A stretch of DNA of 64,000 nucleotides from Zychaea mexicana. Taxonomy: Eukaryota > Mucoromycota > Mucoromycetes > Mucorales > Lichtheimiaceae. Of this stretch, positions 1 to 11,182 are shown one piece after another. Positions within the stretch are counted from its first letter, which is position 1. Every line of letters starts with the position of its first letter. The position numbers and the translations under genes were made by a program. The DNA lies in the NCBI RefSeq assembly GCF_025766255.1, contig NW_026516667.1, positions 434,001 to 498,000 on the forward strand, read 5' to 3'. The notes under the pieces are model-generated. The model saw only the letters and a list, made by a program, of their open reading frames with translations, searched no databases and had not been told where the DNA came from.

Positions 1-1031
1 CAGGCTCGGCTCGGTATGGCTTGCACAGCAGAATCTCGGGGGATGCGAAGGATACGGTGCCGTAGAACTTGCTAAAGTAGCATGTCTTTTGCTGGCCATA
101 GTGACGGGGGAGAATAACTGCCGAACCAAAGTCAATCAGCTTGACCTAAGAGGAACGTATCAGGGATCAGTACTTTTTGTTGTCATCATATGAACTGGGG
201 GAGGGGTTGTTGCTGATTTGGGGGAGGGGCTGCTAAGTAACGAGAGAGAGAAAGAGAGTAAAATGTGGGGGAGAAAGCGTGAACAGCTAGGAGAAAGGAG
301 GGGGAGGGGATGTTCAAACTTACTCTGTATTGATCATCAATGACAATATTCTCATCTTTGATGTCACGATGACAGATGCCCAGGGTATCAAGATAGGCAA
401 TGCATTCGACGATCTGTCGGAAGATTTTCTTTGCAAGGGCCTCGTCAAAGTTGTGATGGCGTTCGATACATTCGAAAAGATCACAGGACGTGCGTCGACG
501 GTACAGCTGTGGTGGGTATTCATCGGTGGGTGTGCTGGGAGAGGACATGCAAGATTCTTCCGATGCTTGCGAGAGTGCTGGTGAGTGTGGTGGTACGCTG
601 TCGTTGTCGCTGTTGTCGCAATGCATGGTATCATTAGGTGCTGATGAAGAAGACGATGACCATTGCGTGCCATGCAACTCCATGACTAGATAGAGAAATG
701 TTTCGTCTTGGTAAAAATCGACGTAGTTGACAACGTTGTCGTGGCGGACGTGCTTCAAGACGTAGATTTCCATGGGGACAGGGCCAAGCTCAGGATCGCG
801 TACCCAGGCGTGAGCAGGCACCTTGTGACGAAAGATGAATTTCACGGCTCTTTCAATGCCAGTGCATCGGTCAGTAGCCGATACGACAAAACCGAAGCCG
901 CCGCTACCGAGCTCTTCACCGAGCGAGTATTTGCCGACAAACTCGGGGTGCAGATTGTGATGCATCAGCGAGCGAGCAGCGACGGTTAGCTCCTGCTTTG
1001 GCTGGGGCGTGGCTGGTGGTGACGGTGGTAA

Positions 1032-1063
<32 letters not shown>

Positions 1064-1169
1064 TAGCAGTGACTACTTGTTGTGTTGGATGGATGGAGAT
1101 GGGTGCAAGCGATGGCTTGGGCACAGTCTGTGGGCCGTATAGCTGAATTGGTGTGGTCGACGACGACAT
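1..1169 (-). CDS. PAS-kinase-like Ser/Thr protein kinase, 3' end outside window
   Basis: Exon 1 is 324-1169 and exon 2 is 1-145 (continues off the window); intron 146-323 has a GTAAGT donor and a TTAG acceptor. The start ATG at 1169 is chosen because upstream in-frame sequence is low complexity and a TATA-like site lies about 110 bp upstream. Residues 37-46 are polyglutamine. The kinase domain starts near residue 80, with a glycine-rich loop at 87-93, the ATP-binding lysine K110, HRDIKDEN at 267-274, and KLIDFGSA at the start of exon 2. The HRDIKDEN/KLIDFGSA wording is typical of PAS-kinase/Psk-like kinases; no PAS domain is visible in this N-terminus. Residues about 168-228 form a Ser/Thr/Pro-rich insertion between the hinge (LVMEL) and the helix beginning CDLFECIE, which is unusual. 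Membership of the kinase superfamily is certain; the subfamily is an inference. Confidence 0.88.
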
Positions 1170-1279
1170 TGTATTAGTAGTATTGGTCGCTGAGTGCGTG
1201 TGTGAAAGAGTATGAACAAAATAGATTAAAAGGAAAAAAACTTGCGGTTTATTTTCGTGGAAATGAGTGAAAGAGGGAC

Positions 1280-1289
1280 TATTTAAATA
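1280..1289 (-). promoter_or_regulatory. TATA-like element of the kinase gene
   Basis: A palindromic TATTTAAATA lies about 110 bp upstream of the kinase ATG at 1169, a suitable distance for a core promoter. This is sequence resemblance only. Confidence 0.35.
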
Positions 1290-1367
1290 GAAACAAAAAG
1301 GAAGCGGAACAAAGAATTGGGAGAGATCGTCAGGAGAAAAAGAATTATTAAAAAAAGGGAGATGTGT

Positions 1368-1413
1368 ACACACACACACACACACGCACACGCACAGCAG
1401 CAGCAGCAGCAGC
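1368..1413. repeat. (CA)n/(CAG)n microsatellite
   Basis: A run of CA dinucleotides is followed directly by CAG trinucleotides upstream of the kinase gene. It creates false low-complexity open frames on both strands. Confidence 0.9.
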
Positions 1414-3454
1414 AAGGTAGGCAGACAGATAGGCAGACAGACAGGCCAATAACCACAAGCAAGCAGAGCGCTATTAGCATGATTACTATTCCACGACGAG
1501 GATACGCGCTTTCCTTCGGTCGGATTTTACAATGGAATGGGAAATGGATAGACGAATAAGGAATGTCTCCCTGATCTGGAATGAAGCCTGCATCGCAACA
1601 AAAAAGAACAAGCACGGCTTGCACGCCGGTTCTATTGTCATCACCATCATCGACGTCCTCGTCGTCTTTGTGGTTCTGCACTCACTGACCCATTGTGTTC
1701 TCTTTGTCTTTCGCATCCTTACGCTGTCATTCATCCTACCTAGAGAGAGAGACAAAGACAAGAGAGCTGGCAATTTAGTAAGCTACTAGGCTAAGAGGAC
1801 CCTTCCCGATCATCACTTCCCTATTTTGGTACAACCCACAAATTCAGCTGAACTCTCGTCGATCTGGTTTGGCTTGCCCAAACTGGGTTCTGCAGCGCAT
1901 GACACTTTGACGGGCCCCTTTTGTTCTTGTTACACTGCTGACGCGTAGCAGGATGATCTGTCAGACCCATATGTCCATATAGCCACACTTGCTGCTAGTG
2001 GTCAGCTTTCCCAGACGCACATTTGTATATACGCTCTCGCACACATTTTCGAAAATCGTGAAGAACTCCCTACAACTATCCTCTTTGAGTGGTAAATGTA
2101 ACCTAGTAGCAAATGGAGCAGTACGTAACGCATATGTGTTTGTGTGTGCGTATAAGCTTATCCATATACGTTTATATGCGGCTAATATATATTACTCTAT
2201 AATACATCTTCGGGACTCATCACAGCCGTCAGCACTGCATATGACGAAATCTGCAGACCTTTTTTGAGCATACCGTCCGGTAATAGAACACAAAACCCTC
2301 GTGCCTGGACTCAAGGGCATGCAAAAAAAAAAACTACAACCACTTTTGTCTTTCTTTCTGCCGATCGGACTGAAACTTGCCAGAAATAATGTCACATTAC
2401 ATATATGCTTCCCCGGCTCATCATCTAGGGGACATGAACAGCAAGCGGGGTAGGTAGTTAGCAACACTATGCTATTCCTGTATGGTGTTGCTAAATGTCC
2501 ATCATCAGCAACAACCATGGACTCTAGCAAAAACCGGACTGGGGGATGGAACATAATCACTTACTCTATTATTACAGCATACACACACGCCATCGCTAAC
2601 ATTCGACATGGGGGGGAGCAAACTATTCACCTTTTCTGCTCCCCGGGAGAAGGAAGGGGAAGGGGAAGGGATTCTGTCTTTTTTTGGATGTCCAAGTTCA
2701 AATTAAGGGACGAAAATATTGATTGTCACATTTTATACATAGACCAGAAAACTAAAAAAAGCTATACTCATCATCATCGCTGCTGGGTTGAAATGAGCAA
2801 ACTTGATGACGCGCATGAGTTGTTTAAATTTGATGATGCGAATTTACTTATCATGATGCATCAATAATATCAAGCAGCAGCTGCTAATACTTCCGCTGCT
2901 GATAATTTATATGCGGACGTACTACTGTATTACTTGCACTTATTGCTTGCAGTAAGTGAAAGCAATCTTTTGACTTTGAGGAGAGTATGCAATGTAATGT
3001 ATGCGTGTGTGCGTGTGTGCCTGTATAGTGCGGATGCATACTATATGTGTGAAAGGTTTAAAAAAGTGACACACACATACGCACATAGTACATGCATAGT
3101 ACATACGAGCACACGACAACAATGAAGAACAATTGTGAGGGATGGATGCGGGGGGGGGGGACTACGTCAAAGGTCTGGAAGGACTGTTGAAGGAGATGCT
3201 GATGCCAATGTGTGCTATATGTGCTGTGAGTGTAATATGTATGTGGAAGTGTGCTCAATGTACTGCACGCATTGTGTGATTTGTGGAGGAGGAGAGGGAG
3301 CAGCAGGAGAAAAGTACGGCGGGGGGAGGTTGAACCTCTGGACTGGGGGGTAAAGGGGCTTGAGAAACAATGACAAGCCAGAAGCATAAGGCTAAATACT
3401 AATACCAACACAGCACGCCATCCCCCAAATAGAAACTTCTTATGATAACTTGTC

Positions 3455-3658
3455 TCATTTCTCCCCTTCTCCCCTTTTCCTTATTGAGAGCCCTTTGTCC
3501 TCTTGTAAAAAACGTTTCCAGGTTTCGATTTGACGATGATGATGGACATGGCTGCTGCCAAGTTTCCGAATCTGAAAGTTCACCGAGAGCTTACTAGAAC
3601 GTTGCTCTGTTGAAGAAAAGGACCCCTTCTTCTTAGCAGCGGCGCAGGCTTCTTCCAC
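3455..3658 (-). other. Possible terminal exon of unrecognised protein
   Basis: An open frame of about 68 codons ends at 3455. Just upstream of its first codons is an acceptor-like TCTCTAG. The encoded peptide has mixed composition (Lys/Ser-rich, an HHHR cluster and an amphipathic WKRFLQED stretch) and is not simple-repeat derived. I do not recognise it, and a convincing first exon could not be found upstream. It could be a 3' exon, a gene relic or chance. Confidence 0.2.
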
Positions 3659-4940
3659 TAACTAGAGAAAAGGGGTCCGTGTGTATGTATGCGTGTGTGG
3701 TTTTCAGGGCCCAGACTCGGGATTCCGGGGATTTCTTTGTCTCTCCTCCCACACACGCTCATCAAGTCACTATCCTATTGTACCGTGTATACAAGTACAT
3801 GGTTTGTGCTCAACTACTGTGCTGCTAATGATACATTTTGGCTGCCTGTTAATGATACATCCAAATTTGATCAGTAGCAACAACAACAACAACAACAACC
3901 CCGCATGTCATAATTTCTATGCTCTCCTACTTGTTATAACTCATCAGGCGGACTTGCAGCTTGTCTCTAATTCTCCTGCGCATACATGGAATACATGTAC
4001 ACTCAGACATTGATGATGGTGATGAGCCATGTGAGGATGCAACCGCGCGGCCGCTTAAAAAAGCCATGTGCGTCAGCGGCACATTTAGCAACTAGGCATA
4101 ATGCCACATATTGCTCTCTGCTTGACGTAGCTTAATGTCCACTCCAATGGATGGATGTTTGTTCTAGACACAATAAGCTGCTGTTGAAAGTGATCCATTG
4201 TTGTTTATTGACAATGACATCAAAGAAAACCTATTTTCGGAGCAGTCATGGACATTACACAAGATCATCCTCCCTCCTCGAATCATATATTATGTGCTGC
4301 TGCATGTTGCGATGCCCTTTGGTATAAGTCTGATATGTGTAACCGTGCCTAATGAACCTGTATCGGTGATGAATTACAATATGCCTTAAATGTCAATCTT
4401 TACGTGTTGTTACCTACAGTACGACGTTATCATCAACCGTTGCCATAAGTACCGTTTGTAACATCATCGACATGCCTGCTTACTCCTATTTCATTTTATA
4501 TTTGAGCAATAACGATGGTTCAATAAGATAAGCACAGCAAAAACACGCCTATCGGGCTTCTTTATTTTTGTACGTGCGTGTTGGGTACTCCTAATCCCAT
4601 ACACAAGAAAGAAGGGTAGAAATTCATTTATAGCAGAATGTGAGTGTGGGGAGGGAGGTAACTTGATAACCAAGGATTTTTCTTTTTTCTGCGAAAACGA
4701 AATTATAGGTGCGTGTGTGGTGTAGTATGTGGTGAAGGTCTCCTTTGGCCCTTTGTGTCCAACTTTTTTCTTTCTTTCTCTCGTTTATGATATTGGTACG
4801 GATATCTCTATTTCTCGGAATAGAACGTGAAAACACGCTTAAGGGTTTAATAATACTTTAACCGCAGTAGTATTAATTTTTAGGAGCAAACAACAAAAAT
4901 AGGACAAACTCTTACTAGGGCATCATGGTGTCTATCTTGG

Positions 4941-4980
4941 GTACCTGTGTACCTGTGTACCTGTGTACCTGTGTACCTAT
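4941..4980. repeat. 8-bp tandem repeat, five copies
   Basis: The unit GTACCTGT is repeated four times exactly, plus a fifth copy reading GTACCTAT. It lies in the spacer downstream of the glycosyltransferase gene. Confidence 0.9.
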
Positions 4981-5333
4981 GTAGGTCTAGTATGGATGTG
5001 TGTCCGAAAACGGAGGAGTTGTTCGGAGAGTACGAGAACCTATGCTCTTGGTCTCGTTTGTGTTGATAGTGCATATGTTTGGGTATATACTACTACATCA
5101 TGAAAATCGTGTTTTGATGAGTAGCCATCCTAAAAGATTATAATTATTTCTGTGTCATCTTGAACACGTTCTTTTTCTGGATTCTTTTTATTAAAGCTAA
5201 AGATAATGAAATAACAAGGAATAACATATTTACAAAGGAATACAGTAATATACAATTGAACTTTAAAAACACCGAGACGAGCGGTGGCATCTGTATGCAG
5301 AGGTGTGGAGAAGGCTCGTCCACTCTCCTTCAA

Positions 5334-7064
5334 TCACTGGCAACTCTTTCCATCGCATAAACTGTTGACAACCCCGCCATGCTCGATGCGTTCTGCAGCT
5401 TCCAATCCCTGAAGGACATATTGGTTGGGACAGCCGTCAGGAGCATAATGCACGATAAAATCGCCAGGACTGTAAAACTTGGGGAACGTATTGAAAGTGT
5501 GAACGTCCGGATAAAGAAGATACACATGCGACTTGTATTTATTAGCCACATCAGCCATGGCACCCTGCTCGTATGACGGACGCTTGTTGTACCATTCCTT
5601 GAAATCCTGGACCTCGTTCAAGAACTGCATACTCCATTCGGTGTTGCGCAAAAAGAACACACCCGCATTCAGCATGGGGTCTCGGGGAGGTCTGGAGGCA
5701 ATAAAATCAACGTTCTTGTCAAATGCGTCCTTGCCCTCGGGGTATTCATTGCGAAGCTTGTCTAAAAGGTCGTTCAAGGATTGCTCCGAGTTCATGATTA
5801 CACAGTCCATATCCGTCCAGAAGATCCAGTCATAGTGTGGCAATACGTTTTGGACCGCATCCACCTTGCCCCATACCGTTTTCCTTCCGCGTTGTTGTGC
5901 AAACTCAATAGATCGAGGCACGAAGCTGTGGTTGTGTTTCTCGGCGTATTTGCGTTTGTTGATTGCTGATAATGTTGCTGAAGGCTCCATGCAATTGTCT
6001 GGATAAATGTACGATGAGGTCATCAAAGCAATCCTTGGTCTTTTGTCACTGCGACATACTGCGGATGGTTCGAGCGCAGTCCACTGGGCCATATTGATGA
6101 ATAACTCGTCTTGGTGCACGTGCGTTACTGCAATAACAGTTGCAACTTTCTCCTCGGTCAGCTCGACATTGGCGTCCACGGCATTGATAAAGTGATGTAG
6201 CGTCCCGTCTTTGCGTAAAAATAGCGGGCCTGTGCCATCGTTGCTTTGATGTTGGAAATGCAGGTACATCTCGGTCAGCAGGTTCTGGCCTTCTCGATCG
6301 TATGTCGTATGCCATAGATTTAGAGCTCGCTTGGCTGCGGTCGATCCGATAGCAAAAACATACTTGTCAGTCTCTTGTCCAGCAAAACTGCCCCAAACTA
6401 CATTGTCGGTTTTTGTATTGCTGAGCTCCTGCTTGACGCTGGGTAGTTGTACAAAGGAATTCACGTCTTGTACAATCAAGTAGTCATAGGTAATGCCGCG
6501 CTCTCCAACCAGTATCTTATCCGCCTAGCAAATATCCAAAGCCCACATATGTTTAGTTCGCACAAGAAAATCCCTATCTTTTATTTTTTTGAAAACACTT
6601 ACCCATTCCAAAATACTCGACTGTTCAAACTTGACATCCTCTGGGATTTCTTCAATATCATTCCATTCCATCTTCTCAGCTTCATACTGACGTCGCTCGG
6701 CCGTCTTTCTCGGTATCCGTTCACCGTGGACCCAAAATCTGTACATGGTATCTGCATTGTATCGCATGCACGGCTCAATATTATCGTCTAGGCCAAAATA
6801 CATTTGACGGATCAGCCCTCGACGCGTGAATTCAGTGGCAGTAGATGCGATAACGACCAAATACGGATAATGGTTAGAAAGGTTTTCGGCACCCCCGGCT
6901 GTCGACGTTGTCGTGCTTCTGGCGTTGTCTATCGCAATTTCGCTACGGAGCTTGACATTGTAATAGAAGAGAGAGAAAAAGGCGACAACGATAAAAATCG
7001 TCAACAACCGTCGAACGCGGAAATGGCGTCGTCGATGATGGGATGGTGTGTGTCCAGGAAGCAT
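5334..7064 (-). CDS. Golgi glycosyltransferase: GT31-like N-terminal module plus GT34 (GMA12/MNN10) module
   Basis: Exon 1 is 6603-7064 and exon 2 is 5334-6524; intron 6525-6602 has a GTAAGT donor and a CTAG acceptor. The product is about 550 residues. A short cytoplasmic basic tail (HHRRRHFRVRR) precedes one membrane segment at about 19-35, giving a type II Golgi topology. Residues about 60-260 resemble a GT31 beta-galactosyltransferase-like fold (RRGLIRQMYFG, then YDYLIVQDVNSF). The position where GT31 enzymes carry the metal-binding DDD reads QDVNS, so this module may be catalytically dead. Residues about 305-530 match GT34 alpha-galactosyl/mannosyltransferases, with the donor/metal motif WTDMDC at about 391-396. 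The expected role is alpha-linked Gal or Man transfer to glycans in the Golgi. An in-frame ATG at 7175 lies upstream of the TATA element and is rejected. The GT34 call is firm; the GT31-like reading is an inference. Confidence 0.88.
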
Positions 7065-7140
7065 GAGTTTGTGTGTTTTATTGTTGTTGTTGTTGTTAGT
7101 CGAGAAGCATGGTACCAAAACAAGTCGTTTCGTGGCTACG

Positions 7141-7151
7141 CTTTTTATATA
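7141..7151 (-). promoter_or_regulatory. TATA-like element of the GT34 gene
   Basis: The minus strand reads TATATAAAAAG about 80 bp upstream of the ATG at 7064. It supports the downstream start over the longer frame. Confidence 0.5.
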
Positions 7152-8180
7152 CGGAGTAAAAAGAGCTTTGTGCACACATACGAAAACCTAATAATAACTT
7201 CTTTTGCACCTTTGTGCACCCGGCACAACACATCTGCCCTGTTGTGTTCCCACTTATGGCGCAGCTTCGGACCGCTGTTCTCTCTTTAATTTTCATGCTC
7301 AGAGGAGCAGCTAAGCCCGGGATTGAGCCACAACTTGGATGGTATACCAATAGTAATGGCGCCATCCGCTTCCATCAATCCATAAAACAAAGCAACAGGG
7401 CATCTATTTGGTGCTGTTGCTTTGAGCTATTGGTCGCTGCATATTCTGTAGCAATATCTCAAATGTAAGGATATCATCTGTTAAAAGCGGCTTTCATTAT
7501 ATCAAGCAGAAAAGGAAACCTGTTTTGTTGTACACACAACTACCTCATCTATTGTATATGAACGGCTATAAAGTAAGCAGTCAACAGGCTCATACAGTAT
7601 TCTGACGCGTATGAAGATGGATACACTTTACAAAACATGGGGTAGCTGCGAACATATTATGATGGAAATAAATAATAGTGGTGCCGAGTATATGCTTGTT
7701 GCTGTTAATGAGACTGCGTGGGCTATGTATGAACGCGTTCTGCTTTTTCATCCCTATCGTTTTGCTGTAAGCTATTTTTGTCTTTTCAGAATCTGACTCG
7801 ACGTGACCCAAACTTTATAAACATTTACCATTTTGCCGTCTTCCACTTTTAGCACAGCCAACAGTTAGTTACACAGACACAATGCGCTTTTGCTGATGAC
7901 TCCGGAAAGGACACTTACTTAAAATTGCCACATAATTTCGTTTCGAAAGAGTTCCGTAAAAAATGATGTTACTGTCAGGAACGATGGAAGAAGTTCAAGA
8001 TTTTCATCATATATGCGTATGTATAAGATGATTTTAATTATGTGATGCTAGTAGTGTATAATTAAGTGGGGGGTTTCTATCAAATGGTTGTAAGGACGGT
8101 AAAAAAAGCGATAGATACTAAATTTCTCAGGTGTATAAATGCCACATTATTATTGTGCTTTGTCAAAAATAAACATACAG
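7152..8180. other. Intergenic spacer, nothing recognised
   Basis: About 1 kb between the 5' end of the glycosyltransferase and the 3' end of the phosphatase gene. It is AT-rich and I see no coding or RNA signal. Confidence 0.6.
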
Positions 8181-9515
8181 TCAAGCCGCTTGTTCGAATT
8201 CGAGCCGATATCCGTCATAAAGGGCTCTGTAGCAGAAAAGAAATTGGCTTGCTGCTTGAACCATGGTGGTACGTTGTTTGCGGAACGCGTCTGCCAATGT
8301 ATAAACGAGATCATCATCGAGAACCTCGCCGTTGTCACCGCTACCGCCAGTATCTGAGCTCAATGCCGAGCGTAGCCATGCTAACCCGCTGTTGATTACG
8401 CAAAACGTTCCTGTTCTACCACATCCAGCACTACAATGTACAACGATAGGTCCTGCGCCCTGAGGTTGTAGTCGATCCACGCAGTCTGAAAGGGCAATGA
8501 CAGGTTCCGTTTGATCCGGCACACTGAAATCCGCCCAGCCGAGAAATTGTAGCTGGGTTACTGTTTCTGATGCAATCACACTGTTCTTGATCGTATCCAC
8601 GAACGACACTTGGATACGCCGTACAACACAATCAGCCTCTCGATCCACTTGCTCGGGTTCTATATTTTGTACCCGCACCACGACATTCCGTGCCTCGTCC
8701 CGTTTAGCAGTAGTGGTAGGATTTCGTAACCGTAATAATCCACGTAATGTTCGATGTCGATTCAATAGCAGCTGTTGTTCGTCGTCGTCGTCACCTGTTC
8801 CCAGGGGTATCTCTTTGCATTCAGACTCGACGGGCCAATACCGAGCGCATTTTTCCTGATCATTTTCCAGCTCTGGACTGAGACAGACAATAAGTTTTGT
8901 GTTCTTCTCCACGATCATACGCCAAAAGTCACCTATGGTGGATTGAAGTGGTCCTTGTGTGGCGATATATCGACGAGGGATATTCAACGGTGGTTCGATG
9001 AGACTAGCGTTAATGTAATCGTCACCTCGGCTCGGATCAATGAGGGTTTCTTCGCCACCAATGCCATCGCCTAATAGATCGGATCGCTCGAGCCTGATGC
9101 GATTGCGATTAAATGGTATAATGTTGCTATAACGATTCTTGATTTGGCCTGCTGGACCTTCGGCTACAGACATGCTGTAACGCGAGTTTACGTCATGGTG
9201 TTTTGAGGAAAGTCGTGCTGATTGACGTTTGTTTAATAGCCGGAACTGTTGGACGGCGTGCTCTTGTAGTTCGGTCCGAGGTTTGGATAGTAGGGTAATC
9301 ACCGATCGTGCATTTGTACCCATCTTTTTCTGTAGTAAAGAGAAACAGAAATCCATAGACGCGCGAGCGCGCGCGAAACTTATGCCTAAAAAAGCAAAGT
9401 ACGTTCCGCAAAATAATGAATAGTCAAAGTCAGAACCTCGGCACATGTATAGTACGGTTGTTGGTCCCTTCAGTGTACGTGAGCTCGCTGATCTAGTCGT
9501 ATTGTTATATGCCAT
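8181..9515 (-). CDS. Classical protein tyrosine phosphatase
   Basis: A single open frame of 444 codons. The PTP domain runs from about residue 125 to the end. It has the phosphotyrosine-recognition motif NRYSNI...DYINAS (about 127-171), a TQGPL strand at 186-190, FWRMI at 197-201, and the catalytic P-loop HCSAGCGRTG at 360-369, with nucleophile Cys361 and Arg367. The WPD loop reads WADFSVPD (327-334): the general-acid Asp is kept but the Pro is Ala. It should remove phosphate from phosphotyrosine, as fungal Ptp/Pyp enzymes do in MAPK control. The N-terminus is uncertain. Residues 27-64 are odd, and a possible intron or a downstream start at Met65 (9323) would give a more usual protein. A QLLLNRH-rich insertion with an Asp run (242-245) sits in the middle of the domain. 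Confidence 0.87.
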   Translation of the reverse strand: MAYNNTTRSASSRTLKGPTTVLYMCRGSDFDYSLFCGTYFAFLGISFARARASMDFCFSLLQKKMGTNARSVITLLSKPRTELQEHAVQQFRLLNKRQSARLSSKHHDVNSRYSMSVAEGPAGQIKNRYSNIIPFNRNRIRLERSDLLGDGIGGEETLIDPSRGDDYINASLIEPPLNIPRRYIATQGPLQSTIGDFWRMIVEKNTKLIVCLSPELENDQEKCARYWPVESECKEIPLGTGDDDDEQQLLLNRHRTLRGLLRLRNPTTTAKRDEARNVVVRVQNIEPEQVDREADCVVRRIQVSFVDTIKNSVIASETVTQLQFLGWADFSVPDQTEPVIALSDCVDRLQPQGAGPIVVHCSAGCGRTGTFCVINSGLAWLRSALSSDTGGSGDNGEVLDDDLVYTLADAFRKQRTTMVQAASQFLFCYRALYDGYRLEFEQAA

Positions 9516-10327
9516 TGTTACCGGTGATTACGATCTCAATGGTATATTCGTCTATAATAATCGATTCTGCCGTTTGTTATCGATCTATCCCAAGCCAATA
9601 TAGCTCTAAAGATTGTACAGTATCGGTGCATAACAATTCGCTATATTAGTATGCGACATGACCTTTCCCTGCATTGAAAACCGTCTAGGATGATGCGTAA
9701 ATTTCTATCAATGCAAGCACGATACCGCTATTTTCTGAATCCAGGTGACTTGCCGTATATACAAGCCCTATCTCATTGCAAGCTATCAATCGAAATTAAA
9801 CACATCTTCCTATAACCGGCAATGGTGTACCTCGCGATGCCTACCGTTTAACAGTAATATATCATGTGATCCGATACCCACTGCTCAGGTGTAGTGATGT
9901 GATAAATGAGCAGCGATGCCATGGTAGTGATACGGAGAGGAGCCAACAAAGTAACGACGGCTTTAGCGCGAAAAAGGAAAAAGCGAATGATAGACAACAG
10001 GGAGTGTACATCCACTGGTAGATGTTTGGGAAACTATACGCCGATCGCTGTGCAGCTGAAAGCATCATGATGAGCATACGTATTATTGAATCTTGACTTT
10101 GATATGTGGGATATGTGACAGAAATAAGGATGATGCTGATGATGATGATTATCAAACGGACGGTGCTGATCCGCCAGTGTTGTGAAAAAATACAAGTACA
10201 AAATAGGGAAGTGGCTATTTACAACGAGAAGGAGGAAAGTGCAATGATTGTTGGTTCAAAAAAGAGAGAATAGAATCGAGGGGAAAAGCGGAGGATGAGA
10301 AGGGGGTTACTATCCAAGCCTTTTTTT
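9516..10327. other. Intergenic spacer, nothing recognised
   Basis: This is the region between the phosphatase start and the 3' end of the L7 gene. A TA-flanked CAGT sequence near 9617 resembles one end of a Tc1/mariner element, but no matching second end is seen. Confidence 0.5.
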
Positions 10328-11182
10328 CTATACCATGGACTGTACGAGTCGATTGATATCGGCTTCACGATCCCCAGCGTCACCTCCTTCTACGTAATGT
10401 TTAAACTTTCGTTTACTCCAAGACCCAGTTGGATTATTAAGCTTAAACGGCCACAAGAACCTGTTGACTTGTTTAAAATGATCGCCGACTGTGTAGATCT
10501 CATGAATGACATCCTCGACACAAATCACATCCAAGTTTCCCATATTGTTTTGTATAACGTCATTATCCGTAATAGGGATGCGTTGACAATCGACGTTGAC
10601 AAATCCACGTTTATATATCAATGTGCGTATCGTTTTCAAGTTGGGTGGACCGAAGGTGATATAAGGCTCAATGATTTTGAGCATATTGGCGGTTGCTTTG
10701 TTGAGACGAACAAACACGCCATTGTTCAAATGAACGAGTCGAAACAGTTGCAATATTTTGCTCACTTTTGGGTGCACGTCGTTGATGCCTCGTATCCGTA
10801 CAACAAATAACAGTTTTGGATCGGCAGGAATGTAAATGTTGCCTGTGCTTTTAGCTTGTCTTCGTAAGCGAATTTCGTCTCGTTCTCGTTGTCGGTATTC
10901 TCGGACGTAACTTTCCGCTTTTTTTGATATAAGGTTGCGATTAAGGGCCCTTGCCTATTATTGTTTTTTAAAGAGAATAAGCATAAATGAGCAACTGTTT
11001 GATAAATTGTTCACACCTCCATTAAGAGTATAAACCTTCTTTTTAGCAGCCTTGATTTCTGCTTGTTCGGCTTCATTTTTTTCATGGGCTTTTTGTTTTT
11101 TTAGGAATGTTTCCGGAATACAAATCTCCTGTTTTGTTGGAACAGAGTAGCGTGGTCTGCTCCCGTCGACGTTGTCTGTCAT
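10328..11182 (-). CDS. RPL7: 60S ribosomal protein L7 (uL30)
   Basis: Exon 1 is 11036-11182 and exon 2 is 10328-10954; the intron is 10955-11035 (GTTTAT donor, AATAG acceptor), for about 257 residues. The Lys/Glu-rich N-terminal helix (TFLKKQKAHEKNEAEQAEIK) leads into ISKKAESYVREYRQRERDE. The L30-type core follows (LLFVVRIRGIND, then KILQLFRLVHLNNGVFVRLN), and the C-terminus has FKLNNPTGSWSKRKFKHYVEGGD. These are diagnostic of eukaryotic uL30/L7, a large-subunit protein that binds 25S rRNA. The splice choice after AAKKK restores the family's conserved ARALNRNLISKKAE run; reading through instead gives unrelated residues. Confidence 0.95.

Larger units (their letters stand above)
1290..5333. 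other. Long gene-free interval with simple repeats
   Basis: About 4 kb in which I recognise no gene. It holds a (CA)n/(CAG)n microsatellite near 1370-1413, a (CAA)n run near 3878-3899, a G11 run near 3151, and five 8-bp tandem copies at 4941-4980. Open frames here are short and mostly low complexity. The only one with protein-like composition is 3455-3658 on the minus strand, listed separately. Confidence 0.6.

Noticed and set aside
1170..1415. Upstream in-frame extension of the kinase open frame
   Set aside because: It is the translation of the CA/CAG microsatellite and an AT-rich leader, lies upstream of the TATA-like site, and adds only low-complexity residues.
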